Source: Mycolicibacterium chubuense NBB4
GTDB taxonomy: Bacteria > Actinomycetota > Actinomycetes > Mycobacteriales > Mycobacteriaceae
Direction of reading: 5' to 3'
Assembly (NCBI RefSeq): GCF_000266905.1
Contig: NC_018027.1
Span: 62,001-126,000 of the forward strand
Length of the DNA: 64,000 nucleotides
The position numbers were made by a program, and so were the translations under genes. Each line of letters opens with the position of its first letter. The first letter of the stretch is position 1. The notes under the pieces were generated by a model. That model was given only the letters and a program-made list of their open reading frames with translations, had not been told where the DNA came from and did not search any database. Positions 45,255-53,683 of the stretch are shown one piece after another.

Positions 45255-45707
45255 ATGGTGGTGGAACGCGGGCTCGCACGATGCCCGCGATGCGTGTCGG
45301 TGGCGGATTACGTCTTCATCGAGTACGGGAAGAACGTGATCCGGTACGAGGTCCGCTGCCGCAAGTGCGGCGAATGCTACGGCGAGGACATGGGGCCGTC
45401 GGCGCCCTCACAGCTGGTCGTCGCGGAGCCGCTGCTGCGGTGGCCGCCGGACTGTGAACCGGTGCCGCCGCGGGACTGGGGCGCCGAACTTCGCGGGCAT
45501 CTGGCGGTCGCGGCGCAGCACTGCGCCACGGCGGCGCAGATCAGCAAGACCGGATTCGACGAGGTGGCCAAGCGCGCCCACGCGATGGGCGAGCACACCC
45601 GCACCTGGGTGCACGAGCGTCGACGCGCCTACGCCCTCGGGGCGCGGATGCCCCTGCTGGCGCTCGAGGGGCGCGGGCGACGGACGGAGATTCAGACCGG
45701 CGGATAG
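45255..45707 (+). CDS. Small zinc-ribbon protein of unknown function
   Basis: 150 residues from ATG 45255. A start 42 bases upstream (45213) is possible. N-terminal CPRC...CRKCGEC (with a 20-residue gap) forms a zinc-ribbon-like pair. The rest is helical with a basic end (VHERRRAYALGARMPLLALEGRGRR). No family recognised. Its 3' end overlaps the 3' end of the tiny - strand gene at 45692. Confidence 0.55.
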   Translation: MVVERGLARCPRCVSVADYVFIEYGKNVIRYEVRCRKCGECYGEDMGPSAPSQLVVAEPLLRWPPDCEPVPPRDWGAELRGHLAVAAQHCATAAQISKTGFDEVAKRAHAMGEHTRTWVHERRRAYALGARMPLLALEGRGRRTEIQTGG

Positions 45708-45802
45708 GCCGGCGGCGGGTACACCCCGCGCAGGATCCACGCGAACCAGTTGATGCCGTACTCGACTTCGTCGCTTGCGTCGTAATCGGGATTCGGGTCC
45801 AC
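45692..45802 (-). CDS. 36-residue conserved protein (Rv0157A-like by place)
   Basis: GTG 45802 begins VDPNPDYDASDEVEYGINWF and continues AWILRGVYPPPAYPPV before TGA (stop at 45692). GGAGG lies 9 bases before the start. The acidic N-terminus with one Trp-rich short hydrophobic strip and a Pro/Tyr end looks like a real small protein, and M. tuberculosis has a small gene (Rv0157A) at the equivalent place. It overlaps the zinc-ribbon gene by 16 bases, tail to tail. Too short for ordinary ORF calling; function unknown. Confidence 0.6.
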   Translation of the reverse strand: MDPNPDYDASDEVEYGINWFAWILRGVYPPPAYPPV

Positions 45803-45881
45803 CTCGATCTACCTCCACTCGCACGCCGGCTCTCCGGATGAGTCTAGACCGGCCGCACCCGACGGGATATCCCCTTCGGCC

Positions 45882-45903
45882 TACACTGAACCAACCAGTT
45901 AGT
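45882..45903 (+). promoter_or_regulatory. Promoter and operator candidate before the TetR gene at 45944
   Basis: TACACT (45882-45887) is a good -10 (TANNNT) and is followed by ACCAAC-ca-GTTAGT (45890-45903), an inverted repeat with one mismatch, lying at the transcription start. A second repeat GACCG/CGGTC (45905-45909, 45916-45920) follows. The place suits autorepression by the TetR protein. Confidence 0.5.
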
Positions 45904-45943
45904 AGACCGTACGCGCGGTCCGGCCTGCCGATAGTGAGTCGCC

Positions 45944-46612
45944 ATGTCTGAATCCGCAGTCACCTCCGGGACGTCCAACGGGATGTCCCGCCGCGAGGAA
46001 CTGCTCGCCGTGGCCACCAAGCTGTTCGCCGCGAGGGGATATCACGGCACCCGCATGGACGACGTCGCCGACGCCGTCGGGCTGAACAAGGCGACGGTGT
46101 ACCACTACTACGCCAGCAAGTCGCTGATCCTCTACGACATCTACAAGGGCGCCGCCGATTTCACCGTCGACGCGCTGCACGACGATCCCACGGCGTCGGC
46201 GCGCGAGACGATCTACCACTTCACGCGCCGGCTGCTGGTCGGCATCGCCAGCGACATCGAGCGCGCGGCGGTGTACTTCCAGGAGGGCCCCTACATCACC
46301 GAGTGGTTCACCGAGGAACAGGTGGCCTACATCCGGGAGAAGGAGACCCAGGTCTACGAACACGTCCGCGACGTGATCGACCGCGGGATCGCCAGCGGCG
46401 AGTTCTATGCGTGCGACTCGCACGTCCTCGCGCTCGGCTACATCGGTATGACGCTCGGCTCGTACCGCTGGCTGCGCCCGCACGGCAGGCGCACCGCCCA
46501 GGAGATCGCCGTCGAGTTCAGCACCGCGCTGCTGCGCGGGCTGATCCGAGACGAGACGGTCCGGGAGCATTCGCCGCTGGGCGTCGAGGTCGACGCCGAC
46601 ACCTCGGCGTGA
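45944..46612 (+). CDS. TetR-family regulator (Rv0158-like)
   Basis: 222 residues. The HTH is MDDVADAVGLNKATVYHYYASKSLILYDIY, standard TetR. The C-terminal domain (TetR_C_33-like) has HFTRRLLVGIASDIERAAVYFQEGPYITEWF. It matches Rv0158 by place, between pntB and adhE1/Rv0164 genes. Ligand unknown. Its own gene has an operator candidate. Confidence 0.86.
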   Translation: MSESAVTSGTSNGMSRREELLAVATKLFAARGYHGTRMDDVADAVGLNKATVYHYYASKSLILYDIYKGAADFTVDALHDDPTASARETIYHFTRRLLVGIASDIERAAVYFQEGPYITEWFTEEQVAYIREKETQVYEHVRDVIDRGIASGEFYACDSHVLALGYIGMTLGSYRWLRPHGRRTAQEIAVEFSTALLRGLIRDETVREHSPLGVEVDADTSA

Positions 46613-46685
46613 TCTGAGGCCGAGGGATCGTCGCGATGCGCCGGACACCCGCAGTCACGAGATCCGACGCGGGTACCCGGCTGCG

Positions 46686-47423
46686 GTGACAATCCGCATC
46701 GGCACGTCCGGCTGGTCCTACAACCACTGGTCGGGGGTGCTCTACGAACGGGGCCTGCCGTCCGGGCAGCGCCTGGCCCGGTACGCGGCCGAGTTCGACA
46801 CCGTCGAACTCAACGGCAGCTTCTACCGCTGGCCGTCCGATGAGTGGTTCGCGCGCTGGCGCGACCAGCTGCCGCCTGGATTCGTGATGGCGGTGAAGGC
46901 GGCCCGCGGCCTCACCCATGCGCGCCGACTGCGTTCACCCGAGGTCTGGATCGAGCGGATGCACCGTGGCTGGGCGGTGCTGGGGGATCGGGCGGGCCCG
47001 CTGCTGGTGCAGCTCCACCCGGCCTTCGAGCGCGACGAAGTCTCATCAGCCCGGCTCGGCGACTTCCTCGCCGCCATGCCCGCCGAAATCCCGGTGGCGG
47101 TCGAGTTCCGGCACCCGTCCTGGGACGACGCGGCGGTGTACGACCTGCTCGAGAAGCACGGCGCCGCCTACGTCGTGATGAGCGGAGCGGGCCTGCCGTG
47201 CGTCCTGAAGGCGACGGCGACCTTCGTGTACGTGCGACTGCACGGGCCCGATCCCGGTGCGCTGTACGGGGGCTCGTACAGCTCCGACGACCTGCGGTGG
47301 TGGGCGGAGCGAATCCGCGAATGGGACGCGCAGGGCCGCGACGTGTTGGCGTTCTTCAACAACGACCTGGGTGGGAACGCGGTGCGCAATGCGCGGGAGC
47401 TGCGGTCGAACCTGTTCGGCTGA
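46686..47423 (+). CDS. DUF72 family protein
   Basis: 245 residues from GTG 46686. The DUF72 (YecE-like) TIM-barrel marks are IRIGTSGWSYNHWSGVLYE, FDTVELNGSFYRWPS, MAVKAARGLTH, VEFRHPSW and FFNNDLGGNAVRNARELR. The biochemical function of the family is unknown. It stands alone, with the SigF-type promoter of the next small gene right after its stop. Confidence 0.87.
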   Translation: MTIRIGTSGWSYNHWSGVLYERGLPSGQRLARYAAEFDTVELNGSFYRWPSDEWFARWRDQLPPGFVMAVKAARGLTHARRLRSPEVWIERMHRGWAVLGDRAGPLLVQLHPAFERDEVSSARLGDFLAAMPAEIPVAVEFRHPSWDDAAVYDLLEKHGAAYVVMSGAGLPCVLKATATFVYVRLHGPDPGALYGGSYSSDDLRWWAERIREWDAQGRDVLAFFNNDLGGNAVRNARELRSNLFG

Positions 47424-47428
47424 ACCGG

Positions 47429-47454
47429 GTTTGAGCTTCCGGCGATGCGGGTAC
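47429..47454 (+). promoter_or_regulatory. SigF-type promoter before the DUF3349-like gene
   Basis: GTTT (47429-47432), 16-base spacer, GGGTAC (47449-47454) matches the SigF consensus. Transcription would start near 47462 and give a leader of about 30 bases holding GGAAGGAG before GTG 47493. Confidence 0.65.
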
Positions 47455-47492
47455 TCCGCCGCACCACGATCCAGACCATGGAAGGAGCGACC

Positions 47493-47618
47493 GTGAGACC
47501 TACCGCCGTCTTCGCGAAAGTGCGAGCCTTCCTGAGGGAGGGCTATCCGTCGGCCGCGCCGCGACAGGGCTATGCGCCGGCGCTGGCCCTGCTGCCGCCG
47601 GCGACTTCTCGGCGCTGA
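47493..47618 (+). pseudogene. DUF3349-like small protein, C-terminus frameshifted
   Basis: GTG 47493 (GGAAGGAG before it) gives 41 residues: VFAKVRAFLREGYPSAAP, then RQGYAPALALLPPATSRR and stop. The front matches the DUF3349 pattern (xxxWLRAGYPxGVPxxDYxPLLALL). That family continues with RRxLTxxEV. Here the same bases one frame on read LLxRRRLLGAD directly after ALL, up to the start of the next gene. So either a frameshift has shortened the protein or only this short form is made. The function of DUF3349 proteins is not settled. Confidence 0.55.
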
Positions 47619-47637
47619 CAGTCGATATGCTCACCCG

Positions 47638-48078
47638 ATGCCGCTGGTGAGTAAGACGGTCGAAGTCGCGGCCTCTGCCGAGGCGATCATGGCGATCGTC
47701 GCCGACTTCGAGAGCTACCCGTTCTGGAACGAAGAGATCAAGGGCTGCTGGGTGCTGGCCCGCTACGACGACGGACGGCCCAGCCAGTTGCGGCTCGACG
47801 TGGTGGTGCAGGGGCAGTCGGGCACGTTCATCTCGGCTGTCTACTACCCGGGCGAGAACCAGATCTACACGGTCCTCCAGCAGGGCGACCACTTCGAGAA
47901 GCAGGAGCAGCGGTTCTCGGTCGTGGCGATGGGACCGACCTCCTTGCTGACCGTCGACCTCGATGTGGAGACGAAGCTCGCGATCCCCAAGCCCATGGTC
48001 AAGAAGGCGGTCGGGGAGACGCTGGACTACCTGGCGGACAACCTGAAGAAGCGCGCGGAGCAGCTCGCGGCGACTTAG
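47638..48078 (+). CDS. Polyketide cyclase/SRPBCC-like protein (Rv0164/TB18.5-like)
   Basis: 146 residues from ATG 47638. Helix-grip (START-like) fold: VSKTVEVAASAEAIMAIVADFESYPFWNEEIKGC and the C-terminal long helix VKKAVGETLDYLADNLKKRAEQL. It matches Rv0164 (TB18.5, a secreted antigen by mass spectrometry) in place and pattern. It probably binds a lipid-like ligand. It begins 19 bases after the DUF3349-like stop and converges on mce1R. Confidence 0.87.
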   Translation: MPLVSKTVEVAASAEAIMAIVADFESYPFWNEEIKGCWVLARYDDGRPSQLRLDVVVQGQSGTFISAVYYPGENQIYTVLQQGDHFEKQEQRFSVVAMGPTSLLTVDLDVETKLAIPKPMVKKAVGETLDYLADNLKKRAEQLAAT

Positions 48079-48085
48079 CGCGACG

Positions 48086-48772
48086 TCAGGCCCACAGACC
48101 CACCCGGTCCAGCCACGCCAGCAACCGCGCCAGGCCGTCGGTGAACTGTCCCGTGGTCAAGTCCACCACCGTGTCCACGTCTCGCCCGCGCAGCGCGGCG
48201 ATCAACTGATCGTGACTCGCCACCGCCGCCGCGCCCCATGTCCGATCGGTCGCGAACAGCTGCGGAGGCAGGTACCTGGTGGCGTGCAGGAGGAACCACG
48301 CCAGCTTGATCCGGCCGCTGGCCCGGTTGAACGCCCGGTGGAAGGCAAACTCGGCCAGCGCCACCGCGTTGGAATCCTGACGCTCGACCGCCTGCGCCAG
48401 CTGGGCATTCAGCCGGGCCAGCTCGTCGATCTCCTCGTCGGTGATCCGGCGGGCGGCCGTCGCCGCCAGCTCCCGGGCGATCGTCGACTGCAGCCAGAAG
48501 ATGTCCTCGATGTCGGCGCGGGAGAGCGGGACCACGCGATGCCCGCGGTGCGGCTCGAGCTCGACCATGCCTTCGCCCCTCAGCGTCCGAAGCGCCTCGC
48601 GCACCGGGGTGATGCTCACGCCGAGCCGCGCGGCCGTCTCGTCGAGCCGGATGAACGAGCCCGGGCGCAGCGCACCCGTCATGATCTCCACCCGCAGCCG
48701 GCCGGCGACCTCATCGGACAGCTGCTCCCGCCGGACACCTCCTGAAGGACGCGTTCTGGCAGGCGCGATCAT
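48086..48772 (-). CDS. mce1R: GntR/FadR-type regulator Mce1R
   Basis: 228 residues from ATG 48772; an upstream extension to 48853 would run over the operator. The GntR winged helix is LSDEVAGRLRVEIMTGALRPGSFIRLDETAARLGVSITPVREALRTLRGEGMVELEPHRGHRV. The FCD-type ligand domain follows (DIFWLQSTIARELAA, ...). It matches Rv0165c (Mce1R), the divergent repressor of the mce1 operon, in place and family. Confidence 0.9.
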   Translation of the reverse strand: MIAPARTRPSGGVRREQLSDEVAGRLRVEIMTGALRPGSFIRLDETAARLGVSITPVREALRTLRGEGMVELEPHRGHRVVPLSRADIEDIFWLQSTIARELAATAARRITDEEIDELARLNAQLAQAVERQDSNAVALAEFAFHRAFNRASGRIKLAWFLLHATRYLPPQLFATDRTWGAAAVASHDQLIAALRGRDVDTVVDLTTGQFTDGLARLLAWLDRVGLWA

Positions 48773-48854
48773 CGATTCTGCGGCCTTTCGACTGAACTCG
48801 CGAGGGCTTGTCCCGAACCCGCCGGGGCCATAGTGTGACCGGGGCAACACCATG

Positions 48855-48870
48855 TTTGATCAAATATCAT
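48855..48870 (+). promoter_or_regulatory. mce1R/fadD5 operator and -10 candidate
   Basis: TTTGATCAAA (48855-48864) is a perfect 10-base palindrome directly before TATCAT (48865-48870), a TANNNT-type -10. It lies in the space between -35 and -10 of the fadD5 promoter. A GntR-family regulator bound there would block it. The leader to fadD5 (48917) is about 40 bases. Confidence 0.55.
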
Positions 48871-48916
48871 CCGTCCGCAACCCATCCGTCCCGCCGTCTC
48901 CCTGGAGCGAACGACG

Positions 48917-50584
48917 TTGACCGATCCCGCTGGCCCATCCGGCCTGGTGACCGAGCAGCCCTATCTGGCCCGCCGCCAGAACTGGACCAACCAACTCGCG
49001 CGGCACGCGTTGATGCAACCCGCGGCCACCGCGCTGCGGTTCCTCGGACAGACCACGACGTGGGCCGACCTCGACCACCGGGTGAGCGCCCTGGCGCGCG
49101 CGCTGCACAGTCACGGCGTCGAGGCCGGCGATCGCGTGCTCATCCTGATGCTCAACCGGCCGGAGTTCATCGAGTCGTTCCTCGCGATCAACAAACTCGG
49201 CGCCATCGCCGTCCCGGTGAACTTCCGGATGACGCCGTCGGAGATCGCCTACCTGGTGTCCGACTGCGAGGCCCGTGTGGTCATCACCGAGTCGGTGCTC
49301 GCCAAGGTCGCCACCGCGGTGCGCGACCTCGACCCCACCCTCGCCACCGTCATCGTCGCCGGCGGGGCGGGCGACGACGGCACGCTCCACTACGACGAAC
49401 TGCTGTCGGCCGAGCATCCCGGCCATCCCGTGGTGGACATCCCCAACGATTCGCCCGCCCTGATCATGTACACCTCCGGGACCACGGGCAGACCCAAAGG
49501 TGCTGTGCTCACGCACGCCAACCTCAACGGCCAGGCGATGACCCACCTGTTCACCAATGGCGTGGACCTCAACACCGACGTCGGGTTCATCGGGGTGCCG
49601 TTGTTCCACATCGCCGGGATCGGCAACACGATCTTCGGTCTTCTCCTCGGCCGGCCCACGGTCGTCTATCCGCTCGGCGCCTTCAACCCGGGTGAGCTGC
49701 TCGACGTGCTCGCGGCCGAGGCGGTCACCGGGATCTTCCTGGTTCCCGCCCAGTGGCAGGCGGTCTGCGCCGAACAACGCGCGCGCCCACGGGATCTGCG
49801 GCTGCGGGTGCTGTCGTGGGGGGCGGCGCCCGCCTCGGACACGTTGTTGCGCGAGATGGCCGAGACGTTCCCCGGCGCCCAGATCCTGGCCGCCTTCGGC
49901 CAGACCGAGATGTCTCCGGTCACCTGCATGCTGTTGGGCGACGACGCCATCCGCAAGCTCGGCTCGGTGGGCAAGGTGATCCCGACCGTGGCCGCACGCA
50001 TCGTCGACGAGGACATGAACGACGTCCCCGTGGGTCAGGTCGGCGAGATCGTCTACCGCGCACCCACACTCATGGCCGGTTACTGGAACAACCCCCAGGC
50101 CACCGCGGAGGCCTTCGCGGGGGGCTGGTTCCACTCCGGTGACCTCGTGCGGCAGGACGAGGACGGTTACATCTGGGTGGTCGACCGTAAGAAGGACATG
50201 ATCATCTCCGGCGGCGAGAACATTTACTGCGCCGAGGTCGAGAACGTCCTGGCGTCGCACCCCGCCATCGTCGAGGTCGCCGTCATCGGCCGCCCCCACC
50301 CCAAGTGGGGAGAGGTGCCCGTTGCTGTGGCCGTCGTGCGGAGTTCGCTGGAATCGGCGGCCTCGGCGACGCTCGAACTGGACCATCTGGAAGAGTTCCT
50401 GACCGCCCGGCTCGCCCGGTACAAGCACCCCAAGGCGCTCGAAGTCATCGACGCGCTGCCCCGCAATCCCGCGGGCAAGGTGCTCAAGACGGAACTGCGA
50501 ACCCGCTTCGGCGCCGACGGTGGGATTGACGCTCGCGAAAGTGCGTCTCCGCCAACGGTTTCGACTGGATCGCAGCAGGTGTAG
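48917..50584 (+). CDS. fadD5: Fatty-acid CoA/AMP ligase FadD5
   Basis: 555 residues from TTG 48917 (GGAG at 48904-48907). ANL-superfamily marks: P-loop-like YTSGTTGRPKGAVLTH, AFGQTEMSPVT, DLVRQDEDGYIWVVDRKKDMIISGGENIYCAEVE and catalytic Lys in PRNPAGKVLKTEL. It activates fatty acids, presumably those brought in by the Mce1 transporter. It heads the mce1 operon as in M. tuberculosis (Rv0166). Confidence 0.93.
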   Translation: MTDPAGPSGLVTEQPYLARRQNWTNQLARHALMQPAATALRFLGQTTTWADLDHRVSALARALHSHGVEAGDRVLILMLNRPEFIESFLAINKLGAIAVPVNFRMTPSEIAYLVSDCEARVVITESVLAKVATAVRDLDPTLATVIVAGGAGDDGTLHYDELLSAEHPGHPVVDIPNDSPALIMYTSGTTGRPKGAVLTHANLNGQAMTHLFTNGVDLNTDVGFIGVPLFHIAGIGNTIFGLLLGRPTVVYPLGAFNPGELLDVLAAEAVTGIFLVPAQWQAVCAEQRARPRDLRLRVLSWGAAPASDTLLREMAETFPGAQILAAFGQTEMSPVTCMLLGDDAIRKLGSVGKVIPTVAARIVDEDMNDVPVGQVGEIVYRAPTLMAGYWNNPQATAEAFAGGWFHSGDLVRQDEDGYIWVVDRKKDMIISGGENIYCAEVENVLASHPAIVEVAVIGRPHPKWGEVPVAVAVVRSSLESAASATLELDHLEEFLTARLARYKHPKALEVIDALPRNPAGKVLKTELRTRFGADGGIDARESASPPTVSTGSQQV

Positions 50585-50797
50585 CCGAGTGGGGGTCCGA
50601 TTGCTAACGGTTCGAGCCTCAATCCCGCGGATGCGGTACGCGGGCATCACGCCATCGGGTACAGTCCTGTGGTCTGTCTTACTACCGATGAGTAGGGAGA
50701 CGGTCCTCACTGAGACGGGGTCGGGGCTGGAAGGGAGCGTGCGACAGGTGCTGCCGGTGCGCTACGCCAGCGACGGGATCGTCGCGGGAGCCGCTAG

Positions 50798-51595
50798 GTG
50801 ACGGCGAATTCCAACCTGACGGGCTACGTGCGCGATCAGGTCCGCCCAGGCCTGGTGGCCGTCGGCGGCTTCGTGCGGATGTGCGTCCTGGTCGGCAAGG
50901 CACTGATGCGCCCGCCGTTCCAGTGGCGCGAATTCATCCTCCAGAGCTGGTTCCTGCTGACGGTGGCGTTCCTGCCCACCGTCGCGGTGTCCATCCCGCT
51001 CACCGTGCTGCTGATCTTCACGCTCAACATCCTGCTGACGCAGTTCGGTGCTGCGGACATCTCCGGTGCCGGTGCGGCTCTGGGTGCGGTCACCCAGCTC
51101 GGCCCGCTGGTGACGGTGCTCGTCGTCGCCGGCGCCGGATCGACGGCGATCTGCGCCGACCTCGGCGCCCGGACGATCCGCGAGGAGATCGACGCGCTCG
51201 AGGTGCTCGGCATCGACCCGATCCACCGGCTCGTGGTGCCGCGCGTCATCGCGTCGACCTTCGTCGCGATGCTGCTCAACGGCGCGGTCATCACCATCGG
51301 CCTGGTCGGCGGCTTCATCTTTGGCGTGTACCTGCAGAACGTCTCCGCAGGCGCCTACGTGTCGACGCTGACGTTGGTGACCGGCCTGCCGGAGGTACTG
51401 ATCTCGCTCATCAAGGCGCTGACCTTCGGCCTGATCGCCGGACTGGTCGGGTGCTATCGCGGGCTGACGACCGGGGGAGGCGCCAAGGGCGTCGGCACGG
51501 CCGTCAACGAGACCCTGGTGCTCTGCGTGATCGCGCTGTTCGCGGTCAACGTCGTCCTGACGACGATCGGTGTCAAATTCGGAACGGGGCGCTGA
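50798..51595 (+). CDS. yrbE1A: MlaE-type permease YrbE1A
   Basis: 265 residues from GTG 50798. An MlaE permease with five membrane helices and the conserved ADLGARTIREEIDALEVLGIDPIHRLVVPRVIA block (EExDAL signature). It forms the inner-membrane part of the Mce1 ABC-like lipid importer with YrbE1B. A 213-base gap after fadD5 separates it and may hold a second promoter, e.g. TACAGT at 50660-50665. Confidence 0.94.
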   Translation: MTANSNLTGYVRDQVRPGLVAVGGFVRMCVLVGKALMRPPFQWREFILQSWFLLTVAFLPTVAVSIPLTVLLIFTLNILLTQFGAADISGAGAALGAVTQLGPLVTVLVVAGAGSTAICADLGARTIREEIDALEVLGIDPIHRLVVPRVIASTFVAMLLNGAVITIGLVGGFIFGVYLQNVSAGAYVSTLTLVTGLPEVLISLIKALTFGLIAGLVGCYRGLTTGGGAKGVGTAVNETLVLCVIALFAVNVVLTTIGVKFGTGR

Positions 51596-51596
51596 C

Positions 51597-52466
51597 GTGT
51601 CCACCGCCGCAGTACTGCGCGCCCGGTTCCCCCGCGGCGCCGCCACCGCCCAGCGACTGGCCGGCGCTCCCGCGCGGGGCCTCGACTCGCTGGGACACGT
51701 CGCCTGGTTCGTCGTCACCGCGGTCGGCTCCATCGGCCACGCGGTGCGCTACTACCGCAAGGAGATGCTGCGGCTCATCGCCGAGATCGGCATGGGCACC
51801 GGCGCCATGGCGGTCGTCGGCGGCACCGTGGCCATCGTCGGCTTCGTCACGCTGTCGGGGTCCTCGCTGGTGGCCATCCAGGGGTTCGCCTCGTTGGGCA
51901 ACATCGGTGTCGAGGCGTTCACCGGCTTCTTCGCGGCGCTGATCAACGTCCGCATCGCCGCCCCCGTCGTCGCCGGGCAGGCGCTGGCCGCGACAGTGGG
52001 TGCCGGCGCGACGGCCGAACTCGGCGCCATGCGGATCAGCGAGGAGATCGACGCGCTCGAGGTGATGGGCATCAAGTCCATCTCCTATCTGGTCTCGACG
52101 CGCATCGTGGCCGGCTTCATCGTGATCATCCCGCTCTACGCGATGGCGATCATCATGTCGTTCCTGTCGGCTCAGGTCACCACCACACTGTTCTACGGAC
52201 AGTCGACCGGTACCTACGAGCACTACTTCCGGACCTTCCTGCGGCCGGACGACGTGTTCTGGTCGTTCGTCCAAGCCGTCATCATCTCGATCATCGTGAT
52301 GCTCAACCACTGCTACTACGGCTTCTACGCCAGCGGCGGTCCGGTCGGAGTGGGTGAGGCCGTGGGCCGTTCGATGCGCGCCTCCCTGATCGCGATCGTC
52401 TGTGTCGTCCTGTTCGCTTCGTTGGCGCTCTACGGCGTCGACCCGAACTTCAACCTGACGGTGTAG
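51597..52466 (+). CDS. yrbE1B: MlaE-type permease YrbE1B
   Basis: 289 residues from GTG 51597, one base after the yrbE1A stop (length equals M. tuberculosis YrbE1B). The signature is ELGAMRISEEIDALEVMGIKSISYLVSTRIVA, and five membrane helices are seen. Second permease subunit of Mce1. Confidence 0.94.
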   Translation: MSTAAVLRARFPRGAATAQRLAGAPARGLDSLGHVAWFVVTAVGSIGHAVRYYRKEMLRLIAEIGMGTGAMAVVGGTVAIVGFVTLSGSSLVAIQGFASLGNIGVEAFTGFFAALINVRIAAPVVAGQALAATVGAGATAELGAMRISEEIDALEVMGIKSISYLVSTRIVAGFIVIIPLYAMAIIMSFLSAQVTTTLFYGQSTGTYEHYFRTFLRPDDVFWSFVQAVIISIIVMLNHCYYGFYASGGPVGVGEAVGRSMRASLIAIVCVVLFASLALYGVDPNFNLTV

Positions 52467-52471
52467 CGGCG

Positions 52472-53683
52472 ATGACGGCACCCATGAACGCCAAGCGGCA
52501 GCCGCCGTACAAGATCGCCGGGCTGGTGCTCGCGATCGTCACGATCGTCGTGCTCGTCCTGGTGTACCTGCAGTTCCGCGGCGACTTCCTGCCACGCACC
52601 AAGCTGACGATGATGGCCGCCCGGTCCGGTCTGTCGATGGATCCCGGCGCGAAGGTCACCTACAACGGCGTGGAGATCGGCCGCGTCGGGCAGGTCGACC
52701 AGGTCAACGTCGGCGACGAGCCGAGGGCGAAGATCATCCTCGAGGTCAATCCCAAATACCTGCACCTCATCCCGCGCAACGTCGTCGCCAAGATCAGCGC
52801 CACCACGGTGTTCGGCAACAAGTACGTGTCGTTCACCGCGCCGAAGGACCCGACGAAGGCCCGCATCGACAGCTCCGACGTCATCGACGTCACGTCGGTG
52901 ACCACGGAGTTCAACACGCTGTTCGAGACCGTGGTGGAGGTGGCCAGCCAGGTCGACCCGATCAAGCTGAACCAGACGCTGACCGCCACGGCGCAGGCGC
53001 TCGACGGGCTGGGTGACCGGTTCGGTCAGTCCATCGTCAACGGCAACCAGATCCTGTCCGAGATCAACCCGCGGATGCCGCAGCTGCGTCGCGACAACCA
53101 GCTGCTCGGCAGCCTCGCCGACGTGTACGCCAAGGCTTCGCCCGATCTGTTCGACGGCCTGCAGAACGCCGTGACCACCGCCCGCACCCTCAACGAGCAG
53201 CAGGGCAACGTCGACCAGGCGCTGATGGCGTCGGTGGGGTTCGGTAACACCGGCGGCGACGTCTTCGAGCGCGGCGGGCCCTACCTGACCCGGGGTGCCG
53301 CGGACCTGATCCCGACGTCGGCTCTGCTCGACAAGTACAGCCCGATGCTGTTCTGCACGATCCGCAACTTCCACGACGTGGAGCCCAAGATCGCCTCGTC
53401 GCTCGGCGGCAACGGCTACTCGCTGCGCACCCACTCCGAGATCCTGGGCGCGTCGAACCCGTACGTCTACCCGGACAACCTGCCGAGGGTGAACGCCAAG
53501 GGCGGCCCGGAGGGCAAGCCCGGCTGCTGGCAGCCGATCACCCGCGACCTGTGGCCGGCGCCGTACCTGGTGATGGACACCGGTGCGTCGATCGCCCCCT
53601 ACAACCACTTCGAACTCGGCCAACCGATCCTCACCGAGTACGTGTGGGGACGCCAAGTCGGGGAGAACACGATCAACCCATGA
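52472..53683 (+). CDS. mce1A: Mce1A, Mce/MlaD-family substrate-binding subunit
   Basis: 403 residues. An N-terminal membrane anchor (IAGLVLAIVTIVVLVLVYL, about 15-33) precedes the MCE domain (TKLTMMAARSGLSMDPGAKVTYNGVEIGRVGQV...) and a long helical domain that forms the tunnel. An RGD tripeptide (36-38) lies right after the membrane helix; M. tuberculosis has a related but not identical sequence there. It starts 5 bases after yrbE1B; the stop overlaps mce1B (ATGA). Confidence 0.94.
   Translation: MTAPMNAKRQPPYKIAGLVLAIVTIVVLVLVYLQFRGDFLPRTKLTMMAARSGLSMDPGAKVTYNGVEIGRVGQVDQVNVGDEPRAKIILEVNPKYLHLIPRNVVAKISATTVFGNKYVSFTAPKDPTKARIDSSDVIDVTSVTTEFNTLFETVVEVASQVDPIKLNQTLTATAQALDGLGDRFGQSIVNGNQILSEINPRMPQLRRDNQLLGSLADVYAKASPDLFDGLQNAVTTARTLNEQQGNVDQALMASVGFGNTGGDVFERGGPYLTRGAADLIPTSALLDKYSPMLFCTIRNFHDVEPKIASSLGGNGYSLRTHSEILGASNPYVYPDNLPRVNAKGGPEGKPGCWQPITRDLWPAPYLVMDTGASIAPYNHFELGQPILTEYVWGRQVGENTINP

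Noticed and set aside
46672..46686. GGGTAC before the DUF72 gene as a SigF -10
   Set aside because: No GTTT 15-17 bases upstream.
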